This document shows positions 17,674-25,930 of a stretch of 64,000 nucleotides of DNA, piece after piece. The stretch is from Fictibacillus halophilus (GTDB taxonomy: Bacteria > Bacillota > Bacilli > Bacillales > Fictibacillaceae). The translations under genes were made by a program, and so were the position numbers. The notes beneath the pieces are model-generated. The model was not told the DNA's origin. It did no database searches and worked only from the letters and a program-made list of their open reading frames with translations. The stretch lies in contig NZ_JAEACF010000001.1 of assembly GCF_016401385.1 (NCBI RefSeq), positions 310,001 to 374,000 of the forward strand, written 5' to 3'. How positions within the stretch are numbered: the stretch's first letter is position 1; each line of letters opens with the position of its first letter.

Positions 17674-19462
17674 AACAGAATCCATGTTAAAAAAAGATAC
17701 GTGGGAAAAAGTGAACAAAAGTTTGTTAGCTAAGATGCTTGCAGAATATATGTATGAAGAGATGATTTTCCCAGAGCAAAAAGAAGAGGGTTATGTATTT
17801 ACAGTGACTGAAGAACGCAAATATCGTTTTACTGCCCAAAAACGTTACTTTGAAAGCTTCGATGTAGATCCAGAATCAATCGAGGTGCTTGAGAACGGTG
17901 AATGGAAACCTGCAACGGATGCGATTCGCTTTTTGATGGATATCCAGCTGATCATCGGCATGTCTTCAGAAACAGCGGGTCACCTTATCAAGGAATTAAA
18001 CCATACACTTATTGCCGATGCGAATCTTTTAAACAATCATAAAAGAACGTCTGACCAATTAGTTGATCTTGATTATGCCGAGCTAGAGGGCGAGATGTCA
18101 GGTCATCCATGGATCACGTATAACAAAGGTCGTATCGGTTTTGGATTTCATGACTATAACAAATACGCTCCTGAGAATCAGAATGAAACAAAGCTGTTCT
18201 GGATTGCCGTTCATCGCGATCGTGCTCAGTTTCAATCTGTACAGGAACTTCATTATGAAAAACTTATTATGAGAGAATTAGATGGTGTTCTTGTTCAGCG
18301 CTTTAATGAGATTTTACGGGAAAACGGAAAGTTACCGCTAGATTATTATTTTATGCCGGTACATGAATGGCAGTGGAATAACGTATTGGTTCAAAACTTT
18401 CCTGAGGATCTAGCGACAGGCATGATTGTTCCTTTAGAAGAAGGAACCGATCATTATTTGCCTCAACAATCTGTTCGAACGTTTGTAAATGTAACTAACC
18501 CGTTGAAGTCACACGTTAAGCTTCCGATGAGTATTTTAAATACGCTCGTGTATCGAGGACTTCCGTCAGAACGAACACTGATCGCACCGCGCGTTACAGA
18601 GCACATTAAAGGAATTTTTGAGGGTGACTCATTTTTACGTGATGAATGTGAAGTGGTGCTTCCGGGAGAGGTAGCGAGTATTAATGTAGATCATCCTCAC
18701 TATAGCAAGCTAAAAGGAGCACCTTATCAATACTTAGAGATGCTAGGAACAATCTGGCGTGAAAGCATCTACTCGTATCTAAAAGACGGTGAACAACCGA
18801 TCACGCTTGCTGCACTTCATCATGTGGATGGAAACGGAAAGCCTTATGTACAAAGTCTGATTGAAAAGTCTGGGTTAAGTGCTGACGATTGGATGAAGAA
18901 GTTCTTCAGTGTTGTGATGCCTCCGTTGCTGCATTTTCTCTATCAATATGGAACTGTATTTTCTCCACATGGTCAGAACACCATACTAATTTTAAAAGAC
19001 TATCAACCTGAGAGATTAGCAGTAAAAGATTACGTAGATGACGTGAACATCTCCGATCAGCCTTTCAAAGAATTAGAGGGTGTACCAGAAGAGCTGCGCG
19101 CTGTATTACGAAGTGAACCACCTGAAGGATTAACTCAATTTATTTTCACGGGACTATTTATCTGTCATCTGCGTTATCTATCAAACGTTATGGTGCGTAA
19201 CGATTTAATAGAAGAAAAAGCGTTCTGGTTACATTTGGTAGACAGTATTGAAGCCTACCAAGTGAGATTTTCACATCTAGAAGATCGTTTTAAGCTATTT
19301 GATTTCTTTAAGCCAGAGCTTACAAAGCTATGTTTGAACCGAAATAGAATGGTAGATTACGGTTATGGAGATGGAGATGACCGTCCACATGCCTCTGAGT
19401 TTGGAAAAGTACGAAATGCACTTTATGAAATACGCCAAAATAAAGAAGCAGCTGTTCAATAA
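17657..19462 (+). CDS. rhbF: IucA/IucC-family NIS siderophore synthetase (second)
   Basis: A 601-residue NIS synthetase, last gene of the operon. PVHEWQWNNVLVQNFP (about 233-248) replaces the LPAHPLQV element of the first synthetase, as in RhbF/IucC-type enzymes. QQSVRTFVNVTNPLKSHVKLPMSILNT contains the ATP-site S-x-R-T and the following Lys, and SPHGQN near 436 is the catalytic-side loop. AAGGAGG precedes ATG 17657, a strong site despite the 17-bp overlap with the exporter. It likely joins the second hydroxamate arm to the citrate half-molecule. Confidence 0.93.
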   Translation: MLYINETESMLKKDTWEKVNKSLLAKMLAEYMYEEMIFPEQKEEGYVFTVTEERKYRFTAQKRYFESFDVDPESIEVLENGEWKPATDAIRFLMDIQLIIGMSSETAGHLIKELNHTLIADANLLNNHKRTSDQLVDLDYAELEGEMSGHPWITYNKGRIGFGFHDYNKYAPENQNETKLFWIAVHRDRAQFQSVQELHYEKLIMRELDGVLVQRFNEILRENGKLPLDYYFMPVHEWQWNNVLVQNFPEDLATGMIVPLEEGTDHYLPQQSVRTFVNVTNPLKSHVKLPMSILNTLVYRGLPSERTLIAPRVTEHIKGIFEGDSFLRDECEVVLPGEVASINVDHPHYSKLKGAPYQYLEMLGTIWRESIYSYLKDGEQPITLAALHHVDGNGKPYVQSLIEKSGLSADDWMKKFFSVVMPPLLHFLYQYGTVFSPHGQNTILILKDYQPERLAVKDYVDDVNISDQPFKELEGVPEELRAVLRSEPPEGLTQFIFTGLFICHLRYLSNVMVRNDLIEEKAFWLHLVDSIEAYQVRFSHLEDRFKLFDFFKPELTKLCLNRNRMVDYGYGDGDDRPHASEFGKVRNALYEIRQNKEAAVQ

Positions 19463-19472
19463 CTATAAAATG

Positions 19473-19506
19473 AGGACTTCCTTTTAAACCAAGGGAGTCC
19501 TTTTTT
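19473..19506 (+). terminator. Terminator of the siderophore operon
   Basis: AGGACTTCCTT (19473-19483) pairs with AAGGGAGTCCT (19491-19501) with one G-U pair, then six T. Confidence 0.9.
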
Positions 19507-19517
19507 GTGTGCTTTTA

Positions 19518-19627
19518 GGTGGTGAGTTTCAATTTATCGGTGGAAAGAGACTTTGTTCAGGTGGTTATTACCATGTTACCGGTGGTCGCGTCGCTACTTC
19601 AGGTGGAAAGACAGCATTTACCGGTGA
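19518..19627. repeat. Intergenic exact 21-bp-period array with core GGTGG
   Basis: GGTGG begins at 19518, 19539, 19560, 19581 and 19602, and GGTGA at 19623: six units at exactly 21 bp. Bases before the core alternate between TTCA and TTAC/TTATC; the other roughly 10 bp per unit vary. Because 21 is seven codons, the plus strand reads [FY]-R-W every seven residues between stops at 19523 and 19625, but there is no start codon or ribosome binding site. The remaining spacer to 19743 shows nothing else. Confidence 0.8.
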
Positions 19628-19743
19628 ACGTGTAACAAAAATAAGAACACGTACCGTAAAAGGCATGCATTTAATCTGAAACTTCTGTTTTTTCACTTTC
19701 GTATGTAATATTATGGTAATAAGGTGTGAGGAGGGGGATGAAT

Positions 19744-20142
19744 ATGGAGGATTTTGGAGAACCAGGATTTGGCGGCAGCGGAGATTTAATGTTTGATATT
19801 ATGCCCATTTTTATTGGTGCTGTATTTGTGATCGTTATAAGTATTTTTGTTATCGTAATCGTTAAAGGAATTAGTCAGTGGAATAGCAACAACAAGCAAT
19901 CCGTATTATCTGTCGCGGCAGAAGTCGTTACGAAAAGAAGTGAAGTAAGCGGTGGTTCTAATGAAACGTCTGCTTCAACATGGTACTATGCGACCTTTCA
20001 AGTGGAGAGTGGGGACAGAATGGAATTCCACGTTAAGGCACAAGAATATGGCATGTTAGTTGAAGAGGATAAAGGAACACTCACTTTTCAAGGCACACGT
20101 TATTTAGGTTTTGAACGGAATAGACAATCCCAATCTGTTTAA
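19744..20142 (+). CDS. DUF2500 family membrane protein
   Basis: A 132-residue protein with one transmembrane helix near the N-terminus (PIFIGAVFVIVISIFVIVIV) and a soluble C-terminal domain carrying ESGDRMEFHVKAQEYGML and GTLTFQGTRYLGFER. These are the conserved parts of DUF2500, a family of unknown function with an outward-facing small beta domain. GAGGAGGGGG is best spaced for ATG 19744; earlier in-frame starts at 19726 and 19738 are worse. It may be co-transcribed with the acetyltransferase 17 bp downstream. Confidence 0.85.
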   Translation: MEDFGEPGFGGSGDLMFDIMPIFIGAVFVIVISIFVIVIVKGISQWNSNNKQSVLSVAAEVVTKRSEVSGGSNETSASTWYYATFQVESGDRMEFHVKAQEYGMLVEEDKGTLTFQGTRYLGFERNRQSQSV

Positions 20143-20159
20143 GTTGAGGGTGTAACGAT

Positions 20160-20963
20160 ATGAGAGAATTAAATCAAAGTGATCATGAAAAAGTAATGAG
20201 ACTTCTGGGCAAAAAGCCAGCAGAGAACCTGTTTACATTGTGGGGTATAGAATCATATGGGTACGAAGACAAGATTCAAACACTATGGGGTCAGTTCGGT
20301 ACCGATGGTGAGCTAATCGCTGTGCTGTGTAAATTTAAGAACAAATATACACCGTATTGGGAAACAGACTGTAATCTACAGCAGTTTGCAGACATCATCA
20401 ATAGAGATATAAATGAAAAAGAAGTTAATGGAATAAAGAGTTTAACGAACCAAATAGAACCACTGATTACAGCCGGTTTTTCGAAACGCGAGATTTATTA
20501 TTATGCAAAATGTGATCCTATACAAAATCTTCACCACTCTGATTTAGTCAGATGTTTAAGCGAAGAAGAAGTTCCTCAGCTTATCTCTTTTTATCAGGAA
20601 ATTCCTGAATTTAAGAGGGAGTATAATCCGGAGTCCTTTATTGATCAGATGAAGAATGGATGGTCTAGGATATTCGTTATCGAAGAAGATGACAAGTTGA
20701 TCTCATCAGCATCTACAGTTTGCGAGACAACAGTCGCAGCTATGGCTTCAGGGGTTTGCACTCTATCCGAAAAAAAGGGAAAAGGATTGGCAAGCATCTG
20801 TGTAGAACACCTGATGAATAACCTTTTTCAACAAAATAAGACACTTACTTTATTCTATGACAACCCAGAAGCTGGCCGCATCTATAAGAGATTAGGATTT
20901 AAAGACATTGAAAAATGGACGATCAATTCATGTAAAGAAAGGAACAACCATAATGACAACTAG
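20160..20963 (+). CDS. GNAT-family acetyltransferase, two-domain type
   Basis: A 267-residue protein whose C-terminal half is GNAT-like: FVIEEDDKLISSAST, then GVCTLSEKKGKGLASICVEHLM (the coenzyme A loop is K-G-K-G-L-A) and FYDNPEAGRIYKRLGF. The N-terminal half (about residues 1-130) looks like a degenerate second GNAT domain, as in DUF4081/FR47-like proteins. The substrate is unknown. GAGGGTG supports ATG 20160. The following DUF2087 gene begins inside its 3-prime end (11-bp overlap), so they are coupled. Confidence 0.85.
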   Translation: MRELNQSDHEKVMRLLGKKPAENLFTLWGIESYGYEDKIQTLWGQFGTDGELIAVLCKFKNKYTPYWETDCNLQQFADIINRDINEKEVNGIKSLTNQIEPLITAGFSKREIYYYAKCDPIQNLHHSDLVRCLSEEEVPQLISFYQEIPEFKREYNPESFIDQMKNGWSRIFVIEEDDKLISSASTVCETTVAAMASGVCTLSEKKGKGLASICVEHLMNNLFQQNKTLTLFYDNPEAGRIYKRLGFKDIEKWTINSCKERNNHNDN

Positions 20964-21258
20964 CCTAGAAAGTTACCAAAAAAGTGTTTTAAACGCATTT
21001 CTAAACAAAGATGGACGTTTGAAGAACATTCCTTCACAAAAGAAGAAAAAGCTAGTGGTGCTAGAATATTTAGTTCGGCAGCTAAACGAGAATCAGTCCT
21101 ATACGGAACGAGAAATCAACGAATTTATTAAAACATATCATGAAGATTTTTGTACCATTCGCAGAGAATTCATTGTGAACGGATACATGGACCGTGATGC
21201 AGGAAATTACATAAAAAGAGATGAAGCGCTTTGGACAAAATGGCAAGAGCTCCAGTAA
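20953..21258 (+). CDS. DUF2087 domain protein
   Basis: A 101-residue protein made almost entirely of DUF2087: GRLKNIPSQKKKKLVVLEYL, then YTEREINEFI and CTIRREFIVNGYMDRD. The domain resembles a winged helix and is often fused to ArsR-type regulators, so a nucleic-acid-binding role is possible but unproven here. The frame is open 15 codons upstream, but ATG 20953 has AAAGGAA at suitable spacing and lets it overlap the acetyltransferase by 11 bp. Confidence 0.85.
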   Translation: MTTSLESYQKSVLNAFLNKDGRLKNIPSQKKKKLVVLEYLVRQLNENQSYTEREINEFIKTYHEDFCTIRREFIVNGYMDRDAGNYIKRDEALWTKWQELQ

Positions 21259-21280
21259 TACAGAGAAAGAAGTGATTGTA

Positions 21281-22291
21281 GTGGAGACAGGGATAACGAA
21301 TGAAAGTCTTTGGACTTCTTTAAAAGAGGAAGTAGAAACCCGTTTTGGTTTTGAAGTGGAGAAATACACACCCATTAAACGAGGGTGGCTCAATCAAAAA
21401 TGGAAGATTGAAACAAATCAAGGTGTTTATCTGATAAAACAATACAATCGAGAGCGAATAAAATTGTATGATCTCCAAACGATTCAATCTGCTCTTCAAA
21501 CTCAAAATAGATTGTTTTCAAAAGGTTTAGCCTGTCCTGAACTCTTGTCGTATAAAGGTGATCTTTTACAAAAGTCAGCAGAAGGTGAACTTTTTACGGT
21601 TATGCGCTTTATGGAAGGACGCTTAATTGCCCCTGGTCATGTTTCGAATGAACAGATTCAATCTCTTGGTGAAGAAGTTGGAAAGCTTCATAACTTATTA
21701 AATGATGGAACGTTATCAGCAAAATCAGAAACGTTATTTAAGCTTCCTTCTATAGAAGAACGTGTGGAGTATTGGCAAACTGAATTAAATAAGTGTGACG
21801 AACAAGGATTAGACCAAATCCGCTCTTTGATGGATTTTCAAAAGACTGCAACCTTAACGTTTAATATAGAGCAGTTTGAAAATCTCACTCCTGGCTGGTG
21901 TCATCGGGATCTTTGGGTAGATAATTTGCTGTTTTCGGAGAATCATATAACGGCGATTCTGGATTTTGATCGGATGAACTATGACTATTTAGAAATGGAT
22001 ATCGGGAGACTGATCATCTCAACGTGTCTGCAAAATAATACGCTAAATCGTAAAGCTGTCCAGGCATTTCTTACAGGATACAATAATACAAATGAATTAT
22101 CAGTTGAAAGATTAGTGATGTCTTTAAGATTGGTTTGGTATATGGAAAGTACGTGGTGGATCGATGTTATTCCTCATGAAGGAGAGCCACCCAAAAGATT
22201 TCAACAAGAAATGGTCTGGTTAGCTGGTCATCTAGAGCAATTAGAAAACATGATGAACTGGAAAAAAGAAGAAGTAACATTTATGTTTTAA
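21281..22291 (+). CDS. APH-family phosphotransferase (aminoglycoside/choline/homoserine kinase fold)
   Basis: A protein of about 336 residues with a protein-kinase-like fold. The catalytic loop is WCHRDLWVDNLLF and the metal-binding DFD motif follows in ILDFDRMNYD; the N-terminal lobe has the Lys in YLIKQYNRER. This is the APH/CotS/homoserine-kinase group that phosphorylates small hydroxylated or amino compounds; the substrate is unknown. The most plausible start is GTG 21281; the frame also continues 20 codons upstream into the DUF2087 gene (ATG 21221), but that would overlap it. The ribosome binding site is weak either way. Confidence 0.82.
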   Translation: METGITNESLWTSLKEEVETRFGFEVEKYTPIKRGWLNQKWKIETNQGVYLIKQYNRERIKLYDLQTIQSALQTQNRLFSKGLACPELLSYKGDLLQKSAEGELFTVMRFMEGRLIAPGHVSNEQIQSLGEEVGKLHNLLNDGTLSAKSETLFKLPSIEERVEYWQTELNKCDEQGLDQIRSLMDFQKTATLTFNIEQFENLTPGWCHRDLWVDNLLFSENHITAILDFDRMNYDYLEMDIGRLIISTCLQNNTLNRKAVQAFLTGYNNTNELSVERLVMSLRLVWYMESTWWIDVIPHEGEPPKRFQQEMVWLAGHLEQLENMMNWKKEEVTFMF

Positions 22292-22341
22292 CAAAGTGGC
22301 TTAAGGGAAATTCCTCACTAACAGATTAGAGGAGTGGTTAA

Positions 22342-23067
22342 GTGGAGACGAAACAATTAAGTTTGCTGAAAAAAGAAGATATGACGAATCCTGAAAAAGT
22401 GCCAGCATGGGTTATTGAAGAGTATAAAACTTTTCATGAGACGGTGACAAATAAGACCTTTCCTTGTTATTTTGGAATGGCCGCTGAGAATAAGGGGGAG
22501 CTTCGTTATGCGTATGTGACGCATGATGATTGGTCGAACCTGCCTGAAGCGATTCGAGAATTTAACAAACTTTTTGACGCACCTAAATTAATTCGTCACG
22601 GACTATTTGTGTTTGTCGAGCCGGAGAAAGAAGAGAAAGACATTCCTTATTATCGCGATTATTTTTGGAAGATGCTTCAGTCATTGCACGAAACAGACAA
22701 TCAGCCTTGGCCAGAACATATACCGAAAGATCCTGACCATCACTTATTTGCTTTTTCGTTTGATAATGAGCCATATTTCGTATTCGGGAACGCACCCGCA
22801 TACAAACAAAGAAAAACAAGAGATCTTGGCAACAGCTTAGTTCTTGGATTTCAGCCTCGCCGAATTTTTGATGGCTTAGAGGGAACATCACCAGGTGGAG
22901 CGATGTCTCGTGAAAAAGTTCGAGAGCGGGTCGAGAAGTGGGATAACCTCCCGAAGCATCCGAACATCAGTCATTATGGGGACCCGGAGCACCGTGAATG
23001 GAAACAATACTTTATTGGAGACGACGTAGAACCGATAACAGGGAAATGTCCGTTTCATCATAAATAA
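22342..23067 (+). CDS. YqcI/YcgG family protein (PF08892 type)
   Basis: A 241-residue YqcI/YcgG protein. Family hallmarks are FPCYFGMAAENKGELRYAYV near the start, DDHHLFAFSFDNEPYFV-like text (DHHLFAFSFDNEPYFVFGNA) in the middle, and a Cys-Pro-Phe-His end (TGKCPFHHK). A few characterised relatives (as I recall, DcsA and AglA) are heme-dependent N-hydroxylases of arginine-type guanidines; whether this one hydroxylates anything is inference. GTG 22342 behind AGAGGAGTGG is the start. It is a separate unit closed by a terminator. Confidence 0.85.
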   Translation: METKQLSLLKKEDMTNPEKVPAWVIEEYKTFHETVTNKTFPCYFGMAAENKGELRYAYVTHDDWSNLPEAIREFNKLFDAPKLIRHGLFVFVEPEKEEKDIPYYRDYFWKMLQSLHETDNQPWPEHIPKDPDHHLFAFSFDNEPYFVFGNAPAYKQRKTRDLGNSLVLGFQPRRIFDGLEGTSPGGAMSREKVRERVEKWDNLPKHPNISHYGDPEHREWKQYFIGDDVEPITGKCPFHHK

Positions 23068-23074
23068 AACGTAG

Positions 23075-23102
23075 AAAAGGACTCTTAATTGAGTCCTTTT
23101 TT
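23075..23102. terminator. Bidirectional terminator
   Basis: AAAAGGACTC (23075-23084) pairs perfectly with GAGTCCTTTT (23091-23100). It lies at the stop of the convergent acetyltransferase. Confidence 0.9.
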
Positions 23103-23633
23103 ATCTAGCCATTCGTGCTTCAGCATACTGAATAGCAAAGAGTCACGCCATCCATCTTTAAGTAGGATGGTTTCACGCATTTTACCCTCTAACTTCATGT
23201 CTAGTTTCTTCAAAACCTTTTCTGATGCTTGATTTCTAGGGTCGCATGTTGCAAAAATGCGATGAAGCTGAAGATTTTCAAAACCAAACTTAAGCAATAG
23301 TCGTCCAGTTTCTGTTGCAAATCCTTTACCCCAATAATCGGGATGAATTACATAACCGATCTCACCCACACGATTTGTTAAAGAGGTGATCTGTATTTCT
23401 CCACCTCCGATCAACATGTTTGATTGTTTTTCAACGACCGCAAAGGCATAACGTATTCGAGGTTTCTTCTTTGCATCGTTAATCACTTCATTTACGTACG
23501 CTATAGAGTCATCTTCTTGATTCGGTCCCCAAGGCTGGTATTGAGAAACTATCTCTTTTGAGGCATATTGGTGAATCGCTTTCCAATCTTCAGCAACCAT
23601 CTCTCGAAATAGAATTCTTGTTGTTTTTAACAT
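23085..23633 (-). CDS. GNAT-family acetyltransferase, RimJ/RimL type
   Basis: A 182-residue RimJ/RimL-like acetyltransferase (Acetyltransf_3). TTRILFREMVAEDWKAI is the usual N-terminus, VGEIGYVIHPDYWGKGFATE contains the acetyl-CoA loop, and RIFATCDPRNQASEKVLKKL is the conserved motif B. Such enzymes acetylate protein N-termini or antibiotics; the target is unknown. The frame continues 47 codons upstream into the neighbouring gene, but ATG 23633 matches the family's N-terminus. The ribosome binding site (GGTGTGGTGGG) is close to the ATG. Confidence 0.87.
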   Translation of the reverse strand: MLKTTRILFREMVAEDWKAIHQYASKEIVSQYQPWGPNQEDDSIAYVNEVINDAKKKPRIRYAFAVVEKQSNMLIGGGEIQITSLTNRVGEIGYVIHPDYWGKGFATETGRLLLKFGFENLQLHRIFATCDPRNQASEKVLKKLDMKLEGKMRETILLKDGWRDSLLFSMLKHEWLDKKGLN

Positions 23634-23652
23634 CCCACCACACCGTTCTGAA

Positions 23653-24558
23653 TTAGACTTTTCTATATATTTTACATGTAAAGTTAGCCCATGCTTTTTT
23701 AAGTTCGCTAATTTGAATAACTTGCCATGGGTTAAACATCGTTTGGCCATGTTTGTTAAATGCATGCTCTTCACTTAAAAGATAAGCAGCATGCACAGCT
23801 TGATTTTGATGATTAAACCATATTAATACATCCCTGGATTGGACAGAAGAAGTCTCATTAAGATGATAGTGATTTTCCTCTAACAGATTTAAGAAGGGTC
23901 CAATCTGCATCCAGCACTTGATATCATCGGTAGAAGAGCGGACCGCTGAAGCGACAGCCGCAAGACAGTTAGGACCGTTTTCTTCTGGAAACGTGTCCAT
24001 GTACGGGTATAATTCTGGGTAGTGGGTTTGATAGTTCTCACGTATTTCTTGATTCAAGGCATGTTCGCCAATCCACTCATCTGCATAGTTCATTAAGATG
24101 GCGTGTTGAGCATCTTTCGACAATTGATCCCAGTTGCACTTTTGAAGAATCACAAGATTTTGAAACGAAGCACCTCGTTTTAATATCTTTAGATGATCAT
24201 CAACTTCTAACGAATTTAAATTCTTCATCAAATCTTTTAATTCATCCTCTGTAAAAACAAGCCCTCTGTTAAGTGCTTTTTGTTCCGCAATTATATGATC
24301 CCTTTCCAACGTAGGTAGAGCATGGAACTCCTCATTGGACATCACGCTTATATATTCAGCTTTTTGATCAATACTCCATGTAAGAAAAGAGGTTCTAATG
24401 TCCAGTGTAAACACAGTTTGATTCATTTTCGTTATTTTATGAGAAGGAAAATTGTCTGGTTTACTTTTAAAATAGAATAGATCACGATCTGGTACGAAAA
24501 TTTCGCTCCATTTTTCCAATGTTTCCTGAGGTATAGCATATTTCTTTATACTTTTCAT
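23653..24558 (-). CDS. Unknown protein with a possible NlpC/P60-like cysteine peptidase C-terminus
   Basis: A 301-residue protein I do not recognise by name. Residues 1-190 are mostly helical and soluble with no signal peptide. The last 110 residues contain NCLAAVASAV (Cys198), RDVLIWFNHQNQAVHAAYLL (His256) and FNKHGQ (His270 or Asn268), in the order and spacing of the Cys-His-polar triad of NlpC/P60 or CHAP-like peptidases and amidases. That reading is inference. AGGAGTAGAT supports ATG 24558. The downstream acetyltransferase follows after 19 bp, so they are probably co-transcribed. Confidence 0.75.
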   Translation of the reverse strand: MKSIKKYAIPQETLEKWSEIFVPDRDLFYFKSKPDNFPSHKITKMNQTVFTLDIRTSFLTWSIDQKAEYISVMSNEEFHALPTLERDHIIAEQKALNRGLVFTEDELKDLMKNLNSLEVDDHLKILKRGASFQNLVILQKCNWDQLSKDAQHAILMNYADEWIGEHALNQEIRENYQTHYPELYPYMDTFPEENGPNCLAAVASAVRSSTDDIKCWMQIGPFLNLLEENHYHLNETSSVQSRDVLIWFNHQNQAVHAAYLLSEEHAFNKHGQTMFNPWQVIQISELKKAWANFTCKIYRKV

Positions 24559-24677
24559 ATCTACTCCTAATAAACGATAGCTGCATAAAATATGATAATC
24601 TTATAGTATCAATAAATGACATATGTTAGTAGGCTCAGAGAGCAAGTTAAGTTAGATGAAAATAGGAGAGTTAAAAT

Positions 24678-25520
24678 TTGAAGTTAAAAGATATGGCTAG
24701 TAAAATGGCAGCTATTTATAAAGAAAACAAAAAAGTGCAGGCTGTATTATTGGCTGGCTCTGTTTCAAGAGGCTGGGAAGACGAACACTCGGATATAGAA
24801 CTGAATATTTTCTGGTCGGAACCTCCAACTGATGAAGACAGAATGATACCTATTGATAGAATCGGTGGATCAATCATTGAATTGCATCCTTTTGAAGAAG
24901 AAGAATGGGCAGAGAGCTATTTAACACCTCAAAATGTAAAGTTTGAGATCAGCAGTTTCTTAACATCTACAGCAAAAAAGTGGATAAAAGAAGTGGTGGA
25001 GAAGTTCGAAGTGGATTACGGCAAACAGTGCATGGCTTCATCCGTGTTTTATGGGGCGAGTTTGTACGGAGATCGAGTGATTAATGAACTGAAAAAGGAA
25101 GTTAAAGTCTATCCAGATCAATTAGCACAAAACATGATAGAAGAAAATCTAGCTTTATGGAGCAGGTGGAACAACCGCTATGCTCTGTTGGATAGGAATG
25201 AGTGGATCATGTTGTATGATCTGATGGTTGGTGTACAGAAGAAACTTCTCGGAACACTATTCGGTTTAAATAAATTGTATATTCATCATCCGTCATTTAA
25301 GTGGATGCACAAATACAGTGAGATTTTTACAATAAAGCCCGAGAATTTGGATGAACGACTATCCCGTATTTTAATTCAAAATGTTCATGAGACTTTAAAA
25401 GAGTTAGAGCTGTTGATTCAAGAAGTTTTTAATCTTGTAGAGAAGCATTACCCGGACCTTCCATTTTTAGCAGCTTACAAAGAAAAGATGAGCTTTGTTC
25501 GGCCGGAAAATAAAGGCTGA
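24678..25520 (+). CDS. Nucleotidyltransferase-fold protein
   Basis: A 280-residue protein with an N-terminal MNT/kanamycin-nucleotidyltransferase-like domain: LLAGSVSRGWEDEHSDIEL (about residues 24-42) is the G-S-x-x-R-G-x(5)-S-D-[IL]-[ED] signature whose acidic residues bind metal. The C-terminal 150 residues are helical (LMVGVQKKLLGTLFGLNKLY), as in DUF4037-like or antibiotic adenylyltransferases. The substrate is unknown. The start is TTG 24678 with AGGAGAG six bases before. It is divergent from the gene pair at 23085-24558. Confidence 0.85.
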   Translation: MKLKDMASKMAAIYKENKKVQAVLLAGSVSRGWEDEHSDIELNIFWSEPPTDEDRMIPIDRIGGSIIELHPFEEEEWAESYLTPQNVKFEISSFLTSTAKKWIKEVVEKFEVDYGKQCMASSVFYGASLYGDRVINELKKEVKVYPDQLAQNMIEENLALWSRWNNRYALLDRNEWIMLYDLMVGVQKKLLGTLFGLNKLYIHHPSFKWMHKYSEIFTIKPENLDERLSRILIQNVHETLKELELLIQEVFNLVEKHYPDLPFLAAYKEKMSFVRPENKG

Positions 25521-25612
25521 TTCCAAGTATAAAAAAGAGGTTATGCATACACAATAGAAATAGCCATCCGGGTGGATTTTTCTGCTCGGGTGGTTTTTTC
25601 GCTTCTAGAGAA

Positions 25613-25797
25613 GTTGATTGGAGTGCAAGGTGCGAGACTCCTCGAAAATTTAACTTCAAATTTTCTTCGTGCGATGTGTCGCTGCCGAAGCCTTCCTTGC
25701 GGGACAGGCGGGCAGGTGAGACACTTAAAAGTGAAACGTAAAACTGTGGCTCACCGCCTGCCCCTCGGAAAGCGAGCAACCTGGAACGGAAATCAAC
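25613..25797. repeat. GC-rich structured intergenic repeat element of Bacillaceae type
   Basis: This 185-bp element is bounded by GTTGATT (25613) and AATCAAC (25791), with an inner stem GGGCAGG...TGAG (25710-25720) against CTCACCGCCTGCCC (25750-25763). Phrases such as GTGCGAGACTCCT and GGAAAGCGAG are familiar from dispersed intergenic repeats of many Bacillaceae. It fills most of the 25521-25856 gap and has no coding frame that resembles a protein. A small stem (CCATCCGGGTGG) with T-runs at 25563-25600 may terminate the upstream gene. Confidence 0.65.
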
Positions 25798-25856
25798 TAC
25801 CATCAAAAGCTACAATGAATACGAAAACAGCCTTTCTAAAAAATAAAGTTTAACTG

Positions 25857-25885
25857 TTGACAAAATGAGGTAAATAGAATATAAA
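25857..25885 (+). promoter_or_regulatory. SigA promoter of the NAD regulator gene
   Basis: TTGACA (25857-25862), exactly 17 bp, TATAAA (25880-25885): a near-consensus promoter immediately upstream of the operator at 25888. Confidence 0.85.
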
Positions 25886-25887
25886 TA

Positions 25888-25913
25888 AATTAACAATAAA
25901 CAATTTGTTAATT
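25888..25913. promoter_or_regulatory. Operator 1 of the NrtR-type regulator
   Basis: The half-site TTAACAA (25890-25896) is directly followed by TAAACAA-T-TTGTTAA (25897-25911), one mismatch from the perfect palindrome at 26731-26745. It begins 3 bp after the -10 box, so a bound repressor would cover the transcription start. The shared sequence at the two promoters of this module is what identifies it as an operator. Confidence 0.75.
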
Positions 25914-25930
25914 AAAAAGGAGGGGCACCA

